Of a stretch of DNA of 64,000 nucleotides, positions 53,923 through 63,847 are shown one piece after another. This DNA is from Rhizobium sp. CCGE 510 (GTDB lineage Bacteria > Pseudomonadota > Alphaproteobacteria > Rhizobiales > Rhizobiaceae). The notes beneath the pieces were generated by a model. It was given only the letters and a program-made list of their open reading frames with translations, was not told where the DNA came from and did no database searches. Where the stretch lies: NCBI RefSeq assembly GCF_000292525.1, contig NZ_AEYF01000015.1:1-64000 (forward strand), given 5' to 3'. Positions within the stretch are counted from its first letter, which is position 1. Each line of letters opens with the position of its first letter. The position numbers and the translations under genes were made by a program.

Positions 53923-55263
53923 TCAGCTGCGCGACGAAAACAGCGAGGCAAGCGTCGACGACGGTTTGTTGTTCAGCCGTGGCACGACCACGAGTTGCCT
54001 GATGTCGCCACGCTTGTAGGCGGCGAGGAAGCGCTTGTAGTCCTTGAAGGAGACGCAGCCGTTGGAATCACCGTTTTTGCCGAGCATGTAGGTGTGGGCC
54101 AACAGGCCGACACGGTCATAGATGGCGTCAGAGCCCTCGAGCGGCGTCAGCCGCAGTGCCTCGACACCATGGAAAAGGCTCTCGCGCATGGTGAGGGCGT
54201 AGGTGTGCGGCGGCGTCGGCCCGTGCATCTTCTTGTTTACGAAACGTGGGTTGTCGCGCATCTTGCCGAGGCCGGAATGGGCTTCCAGCCTCTCGCCGTT
54301 CGGCAGATAGACGGTGCTGTTCTCGATGTCGTAGATCGCCACACCGGCGCGCAGCTTCGGCGAGAACACCGGCTTGTCGTAGCGCGGCACTGCATCGTCC
54401 TTGTCGTCCTCGATCGGCGAGTTTGGCTGGGCGTAGGCAAGCGCAGGTTCGCCTGCGCGCTGCGAACCCTTGGCGACCGGCGCCGGCTTGCCGATAAGGC
54501 CGTCGGGACGCGCCATCGGCAGCGGCACGGAGTCTTCGTCGGGCGTCAGCACCAGATCGAAAGGCGGCGCGCCGTCGGCGGCGGCAACGACCACCGGTGC
54601 GGGTTCCGGGGCGGAAATTGCGGCGGTGCGGACCGGAGATGCTGATGGTTCGACCGGAGCCGGTGCGATCTGCCGGGATCCGGCATCGGCAAGTGCCAGA
54701 AGGGCCGGGAGTTCGGCAGCGGCGACGGCCTCCTTCGAGGGAATGATGATACGGTCGCCGTCGTCTTCTTCGGTCGCTGCCGAGGCGAGCTCGACCGGTG
54801 CCGGCGTGATCACATCATCCTTGCGGAATTTTGCGCTGTCGGAAATTGCCGCCACGACTGGCTGCTCGGCAGCCATGACAAGCCGACTGTGTTTTGTAAG
54901 TGCCGCCAGTGCCGTTGCGGCGGCTGCAGTCTTTTCGGCGTGGGATTGAATGAGGCCCGCCGTCAGCGGTATCTGCGGCTTTGCATCGAAGGCGGCCAGC
55001 CGGTCAGCCTTGCCGACATGGATCAGCCGTTCGTGGGGCGTCGCCGGTTTGGCCTTCGGCGCGGATGCCATCTGCGTGAATCTGTCGGGCGGAGAAACGG
55101 GCACGGCCACCGAATGCATTGTCGCCAAGGTCGCGATCAACCATGTGGAGGTCAGAAATCCGGCGCCGACGACGCCGTAAAGAAAGCCGCGAGATCCGCG
55201 CAAACGAAAGGCAGATCCGCCAAGAGGGGTGACGTCATCGAACGTCCCGACCGCAAACGCCAT
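53923..55263 (-). CDS. DUF2778 (Tlde1-type) L,D-transpeptidase-like protein
   Basis: A 446-aa protein: short N-terminal cytoplasmic part, a membrane helix (about residues 22-44), a long Ala/Pro-rich periplasmic region, and the C-terminal DUF2778 domain with HSGLGKMRDNPRFVNKKMHG, LLAHTYMLGKNGDSNGCVSF (catalytic His and Cys) and IRQLVVVP. DUF2778 enzymes act on peptidoglycan; some are type VI effectors, but the anchored form with a long linker fits a housekeeping cell-wall role. The start at 55263 avoids a 62-residue unlikely extension. Confidence 0.85.
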   Translation of the reverse strand: MAFAVGTFDDVTPLGGSAFRLRGSRGFLYGVVGAGFLTSTWLIATLATMHSVAVPVSPPDRFTQMASAPKAKPATPHERLIHVGKADRLAAFDAKPQIPLTAGLIQSHAEKTAAAATALAALTKHSRLVMAAEQPVVAAISDSAKFRKDDVITPAPVELASAATEEDDGDRIIIPSKEAVAAAELPALLALADAGSRQIAPAPVEPSASPVRTAAISAPEPAPVVVAAADGAPPFDLVLTPDEDSVPLPMARPDGLIGKPAPVAKGSQRAGEPALAYAQPNSPIEDDKDDAVPRYDKPVFSPKLRAGVAIYDIENSTVYLPNGERLEAHSGLGKMRDNPRFVNKKMHGPTPPHTYALTMRESLFHGVEALRLTPLEGSDAIYDRVGLLAHTYMLGKNGDSNGCVSFKDYKRFLAAYKRGDIRQLVVVPRLNNKPSSTLASLFSSRS

Positions 55264-55470
55264 ACTACACTCGTCTTTCAAACTCGCTACGCAGGCCGGC
55301 GGCACTGACTGACTACACTTCGCCGGGGCCGGTATAGGCGCAAGTGGGCCGAATTTAGACCACTCGCGACTTCCGACTGTCGCGCAAGGATGACGAATTA
55401 TGGTTTCTAATTTATTTACGCCGCGTCGCTCTTTCTCGCGACGTCTCAAAAAGAGATGCGCTGGGCCTTC

Positions 55471-57372
55471 TCAGGCGCGTTCCATCACATAACTTCCCGG
55501 GGCTTCCTCGATCGCATTCAGCGCATCGCCGCCCGGTTTGCGTGCCGCAACGCGCTTGCCGTCATGGGTCTCGATCCACGTCTGCCAGTGCGGCCACCAA
55601 GATCCCGCTGTCTCGGTCGCCTGCTCGAGCCACGTCTCGTACTCGCCCTTGGCAGGGCCGCCCGTCCAGAATTGATATTTCTTCTTGTCCGGCGGGTTGA
55701 CGACGCCGGCGATATGTCCCGAGCCGGTGACGACGAATTCCACCTTGCCGCCAAAAAACTGGCTGCCGAGGAAGACGGACTTCGCAGGCGCGATGTGATC
55801 CTCGCGGGTAGCGAGATTGTAGATCGGGATCTTCACGTCCTTCAGCGACACCGGCTTGCCGTCGAGGACCATCTCGTTCCGCGTCAGCGCGTTCTTGAGA
55901 TAGCAATTGCGCAGGTAGAAGGCATGGTTTGCTGCCGCCATGCGGGTCGAATCGGCGTTCCAGAACAACAGGTCGAAGGGCAGGGGATCCTGGCCCTTGA
56001 GGTAGTTGTTGACGAAATAAGGCCAGATCAGCTCGGAAGCGCGCAGCATGTTGAAGGCCATCGACATCTTCGAACCGTCGAGATAGCCGGCCGTCTGCAT
56101 ATGCTCTTCGAGCGCTGTCAACTGCTCCTCGTCGACGAAGACCTTGAGGTCGCCGGCATGGGTAAAATCGACCTGGGTGGTAAAGAGCGTCGCAGTCTTG
56201 ATGCGCTTGTTCTTCTCCTTGGCATGCAGCGCCAGCGTTGCCGCTAGCAGTGTGCCGCCGACGCAGTAGCCGACGGCGTTGACGTCCTTTTCGCCCGTCG
56301 CCTTCTCGATCGTCTCAAGCGCGAAATCGATGCCTTCGCGGGCATAGGACGCCCAGTCCTTGTCGGCGTGGCGCGCATCCGGGTTGACCCAGGAAATGAC
56401 GAAGACGGTCTGGCCCTGGTCGACGCACCATTTGATGAAGGATTTCTGCGGGTTGAGATCGAGAATATAAAACTTGTTGATCCATGGCGGGCAGATCAGC
56501 AGCGGCCGCTTCAGCACTGTTTCGGTCGACGCCTCGTACTGGATGATCTGGCAGATGTCGTTCTGGGCGATCACCTTGCCCGGCGTCAGCGCCATGTCGC
56601 GACCGACGGCGAATTTCGTCATGTCGGTCTGGCGAAGGCGAAGATCACCGTTTCCGGCAGCGATGTCCTCGGCAAGCATCTTCATCCCCCGCACCAGGTT
56701 TTCGCCGCTGGTTGCGATCGTCTCGCGGTAGAGCTGGGGATTGGTTGCGATGAAGTTGCTGGGCGAAAGCGCGGCCGTGATTTGCTTCACGTAGAAGCCG
56801 GCCTTGTGCTTGGTGTGCTCGTCGAGGCCGTCGGTCTCCGACACCAGCTTCTCCGCCCAGTCGGTCGTCATGAAATAGACCTGGCGCAGAAAATCGAAGA
56901 ACGGGTTCTTCTGCCAGTCTTCGTCGGAGAAGCGCTTGTCCTTGCGGGTGTCCGGCTCGGCAGGCAGAGGTTCTCCGCGCGTGGCCTGCATGCGCTGCAT
57001 CGAGCGCATCCAGATGCCGAAAAACGAGGACATCAGCTGCGTCTGCGCCTCGAAGGAGCGGCGCGGATCGGCAATCCAGTATTCTGTGACCTTGGAAAGC
57101 GTCTTGACCATGTCGGTCATCGGATCGACGGCGGTTTGGCTGATCTCGCCGCGTTCGCGCGGCGCAAGCCAGGCCGAGGCAGCCTGTCCGAGATTTTCGA
57201 GCGCCCGGGCGAAATTCATCGCCATGGTCTCTGGATCCTTCAACAGATAGGGATCGAGATCGGTCGCATCGAAACCGGCTTTGCCGCCATTCTTCTGGCC
57301 GCCATTCTCCTGCTTGCTGTCGGTCACCATTTCCTCCGGCGGCAGCACTCTTTTTATCCAATCGTTGTACAT
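55471..57372 (-). CDS. phaC: Class I poly(3-hydroxyalkanoate) synthase
   Basis: A 633-aa polymerase that makes carbon-storage granules from hydroxyacyl-CoA. The modified lipase box GYCVGG has the nucleophilic Cys; the Asp in REDHIAPAKS and the His in GSGHIAGVVN complete the triad. N-terminal PhaC domain signature NPFFDFLRQVYFMTTDWAEK. Start at 57372 (MYNDWIKRVLPPEEM) matches R. etli PhaC; a longer ORF to 57438 is unsupported. Confidence 0.95.
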   Translation of the reverse strand: MYNDWIKRVLPPEEMVTDSKQENGGQKNGGKAGFDATDLDPYLLKDPETMAMNFARALENLGQAASAWLAPRERGEISQTAVDPMTDMVKTLSKVTEYWIADPRRSFEAQTQLMSSFFGIWMRSMQRMQATRGEPLPAEPDTRKDKRFSDEDWQKNPFFDFLRQVYFMTTDWAEKLVSETDGLDEHTKHKAGFYVKQITAALSPSNFIATNPQLYRETIATSGENLVRGMKMLAEDIAAGNGDLRLRQTDMTKFAVGRDMALTPGKVIAQNDICQIIQYEASTETVLKRPLLICPPWINKFYILDLNPQKSFIKWCVDQGQTVFVISWVNPDARHADKDWASYAREGIDFALETIEKATGEKDVNAVGYCVGGTLLAATLALHAKEKNKRIKTATLFTTQVDFTHAGDLKVFVDEEQLTALEEHMQTAGYLDGSKMSMAFNMLRASELIWPYFVNNYLKGQDPLPFDLLFWNADSTRMAAANHAFYLRNCYLKNALTRNEMVLDGKPVSLKDVKIPIYNLATREDHIAPAKSVFLGSQFFGGKVEFVVTGSGHIAGVVNPPDKKKYQFWTGGPAKGEYETWLEQATETAGSWWPHWQTWIETHDGKRVAARKPGGDALNAIEEAPGSYVMERA

Positions 57373-57476
57373 CGTGATTGAACGAGAAAACAAGTTCCAC
57401 CCGCGCCGGCTCATGCTATTGCTTTGTCGCTGCGACAAATTTAACAGTCGACGCAGTCAGAACTGGATTTTGAGGC

Positions 57477-57890
57477 ATGACGAAGAACGGCATTCGGCGC
57501 ATCGCAACCTTCAACCGCATCGCATTGATCTGCGCAGCGGCGGCGATGGCCCTTGCCGGATGCAATCTGACCGCCGAGCAGAAGGCCGCAGCCGCGGCCA
57601 AGCGAGCGGCGCCAACCGCCGTCGTCATGCCGGCCACCAAGGGTGATGCGGTCGAAGGCGGCCTAGCGAAGTCGCCGGACGGCTATCCGAGTTTCGGCGC
57701 GCCGTTGACGGCCGCCAACGTCCAGATGAGCGACGAACAGGCGGCCGAACTGCAGCATCAACTGACCGCACTGGCCGCCCGGCGCAAGGCCGGCACGATC
57801 TCGGAAGCCGAATATCAGGCCAAGGCCGCGGAAATGCGCCGTCTCGCTGCCGAACACGGCGCGGATACGCTCTCCGAAATCTCCAAATAG
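57477..57890 (+). CDS. Small lipoprotein with SHOCT-like tail
   Basis: A 137-aa protein with lipobox ALAGC (Cys near residue 28) and a C-terminal short-helical-pair segment RRKAGTISEAEYQAKAAEMR, like SHOCT domains that mediate oligomerisation. Divergent from phaC. Conserved in rhizobia; function unknown. Confidence 0.8.
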   Translation: MTKNGIRRIATFNRIALICAAAAMALAGCNLTAEQKAAAAAKRAAPTAVVMPATKGDAVEGGLAKSPDGYPSFGAPLTAANVQMSDEQAAELQHQLTALAARRKAGTISEAEYQAKAAEMRRLAAEHGADTLSEISK

Positions 57891-58110
57891 ACCTTGCCTT
57901 TCAGGCAATTTGGACGCAAAGCCTTCCAGATGGATCGGAAGACACGATTTTCCCGATAATGCGCGTTACGCGGCCTTTCCGTCAAAGATTTGCCGCGTGT
58001 TTTGGGTCTGATGAATACGGCGCTGCGATTCTGAAGTTCGTGTCGCAGCCGCCGGGAGACGGAACGAACTTCGACTGCGGCCCGAACGCCGCCTTTCCAT
58101 GGGGAATGAA

Positions 58111-59328
58111 ATGGAAGAGTTTCACAAAGTCCGGCGCCTGCCGCCTTATGTTTTCGAACAGGTCAACCGTTTGAAAGCAAGCGCGCGAGCGGGCGGCGCC
58201 GATATCATCGATCTCGGCATGGGAAACCCCGACCTTCCCACTCCTCAGTCGATCGTCGATAAGCTGTGCGAAGTCGTGCAGGATCCGCGCACCCATCGTT
58301 ATTCGTCCTCCAAGGGCATTCCGGGGTTGCGCCGCGCCCAGGCCGCCTATTATGCCCGCCGTTTCGGCGTCAAGCTCAACCCGGATACCCAGGTGGTCGC
58401 CACCTTGGGCTCCAAGGAAGGCTTTGCCAACATGGCGCAGGCGATCACCGCGCCCGGCGACGTCATCCTCTGCCCGAATCCGACCTATCCGATCCACGCC
58501 TTCGGCTTCCTGATGGCGGGCGGCGTCATCCGTTCCATGTCGGTGGAGCCGGACGAAAGCTTTTTTCCGCCGCTTGAGCGTGCGGTCCGGCATTCGATCC
58601 CGAAGCCTTTGGCGCTGATCCTCAACTACCCCTCGAACCCGACGGCCCTTGTCGCGACGCTCGATTTCTACAAGGACGTCATTGCCTTCGCCAAAAAGCA
58701 CGACATCATCGTGCTTTCCGACCTTGCCTATTCGGAAATCTACTTCGACGGCGCCCCGCCGCCGTCGGTTCTCGAGGTGCCCGGCGCAATCGACGTGACC
58801 GTCGAGTTCACGTCGATGTCGAAGACCTTCTCCATGCCAGGCTGGCGCATGGGCTTTGCCGTCGGCAACGAGCGGCTGATCGCCGCTCTGACCCGTGTGA
58901 AGTCCTATCTCGATTACGGCGCCTTCACGCCGATCCAGGTGGCGGCGACACATGCGCTGAACGGCGACGGTTCCGACATTGCCGAAGTCCGCAACGTCTA
59001 TAAGCGTCGCCGCGACGTCATGGTCGAAAGCTTCGGCAAGGCCGGTTTCGACGTGCCGCCGCCGGCTGCCACCATGTTCGCCTGGGCGAAAATCCCGGAA
59101 AAATTCCGTCATCTCGGTTCGCTTGAGTTTTCCAAGCTGCTGGTCGAGAAGGCTGACGTCGCCGTTGCCCCGGGCATCGGCTTCGGTGAAATGGGCGACG
59201 ACTACGTCCGTCTGGCGCTTGTCGAAAACGAACACCGCATCCGCCAGGCTGCGCGCAACATCAAGAAGTTCATGTCGACGGCAGACGAGACGATGCACAA
59301 CGTCATCTCACTGAACGCGCACCGTTAA
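58111..59328 (+). CDS. LL-diaminopimelate/alanine-type aminotransferase
   Basis: A 405-aa class I PLP aminotransferase: LPPYVFEQVNRLKASARAGG, IIDLGMGNPDLPTPQSIVDK, VLSDLAYSEIYFDG and TSMSKTFSMPGWRMGF (PLP Lys). It resembles DapL-like and AlaC-type enzymes that adjoin hom in rhizobia, so a role in the Asp family or in alanine synthesis is likely. The start at 58111 is the conserved MEEFHKVRRL; 58099 is an alternative four codons upstream. hom follows after 60 bp. Confidence 0.88.
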   Translation: MEEFHKVRRLPPYVFEQVNRLKASARAGGADIIDLGMGNPDLPTPQSIVDKLCEVVQDPRTHRYSSSKGIPGLRRAQAAYYARRFGVKLNPDTQVVATLGSKEGFANMAQAITAPGDVILCPNPTYPIHAFGFLMAGGVIRSMSVEPDESFFPPLERAVRHSIPKPLALILNYPSNPTALVATLDFYKDVIAFAKKHDIIVLSDLAYSEIYFDGAPPPSVLEVPGAIDVTVEFTSMSKTFSMPGWRMGFAVGNERLIAALTRVKSYLDYGAFTPIQVAATHALNGDGSDIAEVRNVYKRRRDVMVESFGKAGFDVPPPAATMFAWAKIPEKFRHLGSLEFSKLLVEKADVAVAPGIGFGEMGDDYVRLALVENEHRIRQAARNIKKFMSTADETMHNVISLNAHR

Positions 59329-59388
59329 TCCAACCTAAGGCAGCCGCGTTCGGCGGCTGCCGCTACACAGACATTTCAGGATCGATCC

Positions 59389-60714
59389 ATGGCAGATGCC
59401 CTCAAAATCGGCATTGCGGGCTTGGGCACCGTTGGCGCCTCGCTTGTCCGCATCATTCAGCAGAAGAGCAACGAGCTTGCCGTCACCTGCGGGCGTCCGA
59501 TCACCATCACCGCGGTTTCCGCGCGTGACAGGGCGAGGGACCGCGGCATCGATCTTGCCAATGTCGCCTGGTTCGACCGGCCGGAAGACCTTGCCGAAAA
59601 GGGCGATATCGACGTCTTCGTCGAGCTGATGGGCGGCGCCGAAGGGGCTGCCAACATCTCCGTTCGCGCCGCACTGCAACGTGGTCTCCATGTGGTGACG
59701 GCCAATAAGGCGCTGCTTGCCTATCACGGCGTCGAGCTTGCGACGATCGCCGAGGAGAAGGGCGCGCTGCTGAATTTCGAGGCGGCAGTTGCCGGCGGCA
59801 TTCCCGTCATCAAGGCGCTGCGTGAATCGCTGACCGGCAATTCCGTCTCGCGCATCTATGGCATCATGAACGGCACCTGCAATTACATCCTGACCAAGAT
59901 GGAAAAGGAGGGGCTTTCCTTCGCCGAGTGCCTGAAGGAAGCGCAGCGGCTGGGTTATGCCGAGGCCGATCCGGCCTTCGATATCGAGGGCAACGACACC
60001 GCCCACAAGCTGTCGATCCTGACGACGCTCGCCTTCGGCAATCGCATCGCCGCCGATGACATCTATCTCGAAGGCATCACCAACATCTCGATCGAGGATA
60101 TTCACGCTGCCGCCGAGCTCGGTTATCGCATCAAGCTCTTGGGTGTTGCCCAGCGCACCGATACCGGCATCGAGCAGCGCGTGCATCCGACCATGGTGCC
60201 GGTCGATTCGGTCATTGCCCAGGTCGATGGCGTCACCAATGCGGTGGCGATCGAATCCGACGTGCTCGGCGAACTGCTGATGGTCGGCCCCGGCGCCGGC
60301 GGCAATGCCACGGCCTCGTCGGTGCTCGGTGACATTGCCGATATCGCCAAAAGCCAACCGGGCGCCCAGCGCGTGCCGGTGCTCGGCCATCCCGCAAAGG
60401 CGCTGGAACCCTACCGCAAGGCGCAGATGCAGAGCCACGAGGGCGGTTATTTCATCCGCCTGACCGTGCTCGACCGCACCGGCGTCTTTGCCAGCGTCGC
60501 AACCCGCATGGCCGAAAACAACATCTCGCTGGAATCGATCGTCCAACGCTCGAAGCAGCATCTGGCGCCGTCGCACCACCAGACGATCATTCTCGTCACC
60601 CATGCGACGATGGAAGAGTCGGTGCGCAAGGCGGTCGCCTCGATCAAGTCGGAAGGTTATCTCTTCGGCGAACCGCAGGTGATTCGAATCGAGCGGCCGA
60701 AAGAGGACGGCTGA
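59389..60714 (+). CDS. hom: Homoserine dehydrogenase
   Basis: A 441-aa enzyme reducing aspartate semialdehyde to homoserine for Thr and Met synthesis. NAD(P)-binding GIAGLGTVGASLVRI, catalytic-domain NFEAAVAGGIPVIKALRESL and GTCNYILTKMEKEG, and a C-terminal ACT domain (about 350-440, LTVLDRTGVFASVATRMAEN) for feedback control. Preceded by the aminotransferase gene. Confidence 0.97.
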   Translation: MADALKIGIAGLGTVGASLVRIIQQKSNELAVTCGRPITITAVSARDRARDRGIDLANVAWFDRPEDLAEKGDIDVFVELMGGAEGAANISVRAALQRGLHVVTANKALLAYHGVELATIAEEKGALLNFEAAVAGGIPVIKALRESLTGNSVSRIYGIMNGTCNYILTKMEKEGLSFAECLKEAQRLGYAEADPAFDIEGNDTAHKLSILTTLAFGNRIAADDIYLEGITNISIEDIHAAAELGYRIKLLGVAQRTDTGIEQRVHPTMVPVDSVIAQVDGVTNAVAIESDVLGELLMVGPGAGGNATASSVLGDIADIAKSQPGAQRVPVLGHPAKALEPYRKAQMQSHEGGYFIRLTVLDRTGVFASVATRMAENNISLESIVQRSKQHLAPSHHQTIILVTHATMEESVRKAVASIKSEGYLFGEPQVIRIERPKEDG

Positions 60715-60872
60715 GCCCTCCCGATCGTCTGGATCCGTTGAACCGCTCTGTCTCTACAGGGCGATTTTTTGCGATTTTTTCAACCTCCCCTTACGGAAGT
60801 CTATATTAACAGATACCGAAATATTGATATAACTAAACCGGAGATTGGTGAGTCGTCTGCGTGGAGAATTTC

Positions 60873-61118
60873 ATGAGCAAGGACAGCCACGCCGGGAAGG
60901 GGTATGGCTGCCCGGGCGAGGCGCCGCCGGACCGTCCTGATATGCTTGAGGAAATGCTCAAGCCGACCTACCGTGAAACTCGTCAAGAGGCCCCAGATGA
61001 GCCTGATGGCGACGAACAGACAGAAGGCCGCAACTGGGCCATTCTGCTAACGCTGTTTTCGGTCATGCTGGTGCAACTGTGCGGCATTGCCATGATCGTC
61101 TGGGCAGTGTTCTGGTAA
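60873..61118 (+). CDS. Small C-tail-anchored membrane protein
   Basis: An 81-aa protein starting MSKDSHAGKGYGCPGEAPPD; acidic and Pro-rich in front, with one C-terminal membrane helix (LLTLFSVMLVQLCGIAMIVW). An in-frame GTG at 60861 would add four residues. Lies between hom and recJ; unknown function. Confidence 0.68.
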   Translation: MSKDSHAGKGYGCPGEAPPDRPDMLEEMLKPTYRETRQEAPDEPDGDEQTEGRNWAILLTLFSVMLVQLCGIAMIVWAVFW

Positions 61119-61199
61119 ATAACCCGTGTTTGCAAATCCATCGCTATGTTATCTCCGCTGCTTCTGTAGAAAGAGCAGATGAAGTCAGCGGAGTATGGC

Positions 61200-63002
61200 A
61201 TGGCAGATCTCGTCGATCCGGTACAGCGCGCGTTTCTCGGCGTGGAGAAATCCGCGCTCGATAATCGCTGGGTCGCGCGGCTCGACCAGGCCGGGCAGAA
61301 CCGGGCGCTCGCCATGTCGCAGATCCACGGTCTGCCGGATCTGATCGCCCGCGTGCTGGCCGGGCGCGGCGTGACGGTGGACGAGGCAGTCGAATTCCTC
61401 GATCCGACGATCCGCAGCCTGATGCCCGATCCCCATAAGCTGACCGATTGCGAAAAGGCGGCCACCCGCCTCCTGAGCGCCATCGACCGCGGCGAGAGCG
61501 TCGCGATCTTCGGCGACTACGACGTCGACGGCGCGGCCTCCTCGGCACTGATGTTTCGCTTCCTCAGCCATTTCGGCGTCAAGGCGAACATCTATATTCC
61601 CGATCGCGTCTTCGAAGGTTACGGCCCCAATCCGGCGGCGATCAACCAGTTGATCGACAATGGCGCCCGGCTGATCGTCACCGTCGATTGCGGCTCGACC
61701 AGTCACGAGGCGCTTACGGCCGCTGCCGCGCGCAATATTGATGTCGTCGTCATCGATCACCACCAGGTGACACATGAGCTGCCGCCCTGCCACGCGCTCG
61801 TCAACCCCAATCGCGAGGACGATCTCTCAGGGCAGGGGCATCTTTGCGCAGCCGGTGTGGTCTTCATGGTGCTGGTCGCGACGTTGAGGCTGCTGCGCGC
61901 CGCCGGCAATAAGCGCATCCTGGCGCTCGACCTCTTGCAATGGCTGGATATCGTCGCACTGGCGACGGTTTGCGATGTCGTGCCGCTGAAAGGTCTCAAC
62001 CGCGCCTATGTGGTGAAGGGGCTGGTCGCTGCCCGCCACCAGAGCAATGCCGGGCTAGCGGCCCTCTTCCGCAAGGCCGGGCTCGCGGGCCCGGTGACCC
62101 CCTATCATTTCGGCTTCCTGATCGGCCCGCGCATCAATGCCGGCGGGCGGATCGGCGACGCGGCACTCGGAAGCCGGCTGCTGACGCTCGACGACGCCGG
62201 GGAGGCCGATGTGATCGCCCAACGCCTCGACGAGCTCAACCGCGAACGCCAGGCGATGGAGACCGTCATGCTGCAGGAGGCGGAAGCCGAGGCGCTCGCC
62301 GAATATGGCGACGGCGAGGGTGCCTCCGTCATCGTCACCGCCCATGACAAATGGCATCCGGGCATCGTCGGCCTGATTGCTGCACGGCTGAAGGAAAAAT
62401 TCAAACGCCCCGCCTTTGCAATCGCCTTCGACCCCTCCGGCCGTGGCACTGGCTCGGGCCGCTCCATCAACGGCTTCGACATGGGCCGGATGGTGCGGGC
62501 CGCGGTCGATGAAGGGCTGCTCGTCAAGGGCGGCGGTCACGCGATGGCCGCCGGGCTGACGGTCGAGCGCGCCAATCTCGGCAGGCTGAGGACCTTCTTC
62601 ACAGAGAAGGCCACAAAAACGGTGGCCGGTCTCGTCGCCAACGAGACGCTGAAGATCGACGGCGCGATCGGCGCCAGCGGCGCCACGCTCGAACTCATCG
62701 ACCGCCTGGAGGCCGCCGGTCCCTATGGCTCCGGCCATGCACAGCCGCTCTTTGCCGTGCCGGCGCATCGTGTGCGCGATGCACGCCTGGTCGGCGAGAA
62801 ACATGTGAAGGTGACGATGGAGGCAATGGACGGATCGCGGCTCGACGGCATCGCCTTCCGCGCCGCCGATACGCCACTTGGTAATCTTCTCCTCAACTCA
62901 CGCGGCGCCAGCCTGCACGTGGTGGGTTCGCTGGGCGCCGAGCATTACCAAGGCGCCCGCCGCATCCAGCTGCGTGTCTGCGATGCTGCGCCGGCAAAAT
63001 AG
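61200..63002 (+). CDS. recJ: Single-stranded-DNA exonuclease RecJ
   Basis: A 600-aa 5'-3' ssDNA exonuclease of recombination and mismatch repair. The DHH motifs are complete: FGDYDVDGAASSAL, VTVDCGS, VIDHHQV, VCDVVPL, and the DHHA1 motif GGGHAMAAG; the C-terminal OB-like RecJ domain follows. Start at 61200 has GCGGAG 6 bp upstream. Confidence 0.96.
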   Translation: MADLVDPVQRAFLGVEKSALDNRWVARLDQAGQNRALAMSQIHGLPDLIARVLAGRGVTVDEAVEFLDPTIRSLMPDPHKLTDCEKAATRLLSAIDRGESVAIFGDYDVDGAASSALMFRFLSHFGVKANIYIPDRVFEGYGPNPAAINQLIDNGARLIVTVDCGSTSHEALTAAAARNIDVVVIDHHQVTHELPPCHALVNPNREDDLSGQGHLCAAGVVFMVLVATLRLLRAAGNKRILALDLLQWLDIVALATVCDVVPLKGLNRAYVVKGLVAARHQSNAGLAALFRKAGLAGPVTPYHFGFLIGPRINAGGRIGDAALGSRLLTLDDAGEADVIAQRLDELNRERQAMETVMLQEAEAEALAEYGDGEGASVIVTAHDKWHPGIVGLIAARLKEKFKRPAFAIAFDPSGRGTGSGRSINGFDMGRMVRAAVDEGLLVKGGGHAMAAGLTVERANLGRLRTFFTEKATKTVAGLVANETLKIDGAIGASGATLELIDRLEAAGPYGSGHAQPLFAVPAHRVRDARLVGEKHVKVTMEAMDGSRLDGIAFRAADTPLGNLLLNSRGASLHVVGSLGAEHYQGARRIQLRVCDAAPAK

Positions 63003-63047
63003 AATAGCCGCGCAAAAAGGTTGAAGATGAGGAATTCGGAGGGAAAG

Positions 63048-63122
63048 TGGTACGCCCTAGGGGAGTCGAACCCCTCTTTACAGAATGAGAATCTGTCGTC
63101 CTAACCGATAGACGAAGGGCGC
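63048..63122 (-). tRNA. tRNA-Glu (anticodon CUC), copy 1
   Basis: 75 nt on the minus strand with encoded CCA (tgg at 63048-63050). Anticodon stem-loop acaga-ttctcat-tctgt gives CTC. T-arm ggggttcgactcccc. Identical to copy 2. Its upstream flank on the minus strand repeats at copy 3. Confidence 0.95.
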
Positions 63123-63425
63123 TTCCTTCGTGGTGGCGCCCTTATAGTCAGCACCTTCAAAAGCCGCAAGCGCCAAGACGCGAAAAAATCATCGTTATCG
63201 CCGAATTTTTTGTGGCTGTGGAAAAACATATCTCAGGGTACGAAACTGGATCGACGACATGTTGGAAGACATTGATCTCGTGCCGCCGGCAACCAAGCTG
63301 GCCGATGTGGCGGGCCAGGTCGATGCTTACTTCGCCGCTGAGATAGTCTTCCTAAAAATGAATTGAACTCTCGGCGGTGCTCTGTCCCAAAGCAGGTCGC
63401 GCGCTGTAGGCGTTGTGACTGGATC
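63123..63425. other. Spacer between tRNA-Glu copies
   Basis: About 300 bp. It holds the upstream region of copy 1 (identical for about 30 bp to that of copy 3) and one short plus-strand ORF (63259-63366, 35 aa, starting MLEDIDLVPPATKLADVAGQ) without a good ribosome binding site; the ORF is weakly supported. Confidence 0.5.
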
Positions 63426-63500
63426 TGGTACGCCCTAGGGGAGTCGAACCCCTCTTTACAGAATGAGAATCTGTCGTCCTAACCGATAGACGAAGGGCGC
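63426..63500 (-). tRNA. tRNA-Glu (anticodon CUC), copy 2
   Basis: 75 nt, identical in sequence to copy 1, CCA encoded. The flanks differ from those of copies 1 and 3. Confidence 0.95.
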
Positions 63501-63575
63501 AGGCCGGCCCAGTTAAAATAGGACCACGCGCAGACTTCTGCAAGCGGATGCAATGGCTTCTATATGGAGAGAAAG

Positions 63576-63650
63576 TGGTACGCCCTAGGGGAGTCGAACC
63601 CCTCTTCCCAGAATGAAAATCTGGTGTCCTAACCGATAGACGAAGGGCGC
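63576..63650 (-). tRNA. tRNA-Glu (anticodon UUC)
   Basis: 75 nt, CCA encoded. The anticodon stem-loop ccaga-ttttcat-tctgg gives TTC; outside this arm it is nearly identical to the CUC copies. The minus-strand upstream flank (gcttccttcgtggtggcgcc region) is the same as for copy 1. Confidence 0.95.
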
Positions 63651-63847
63651 TTCCTTCGTGGTGGCGCCCTTATAGTCAGGCGTTTTGAATCCCGCAAGCG
63701 CCAATTCGGATTTCTTTCAAAAAAATGACAGGAAATCTGAATGCGTTCGAAGAGCTGATTATTAAAGCTGAATCAATAGGCTGCCGGTTGTTTCTTTAAC
63801 AAGAGGAGGCGGCGATTCCGTAACGTCATGCGAAAATTGCGCGGCCG

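Noticed and set aside
57982..60603. Two long minus-strand frames (438 and 422 codons)
   Set aside because: Antisense to the aminotransferase and hom genes; no ribosome binding sites or domain patterns.
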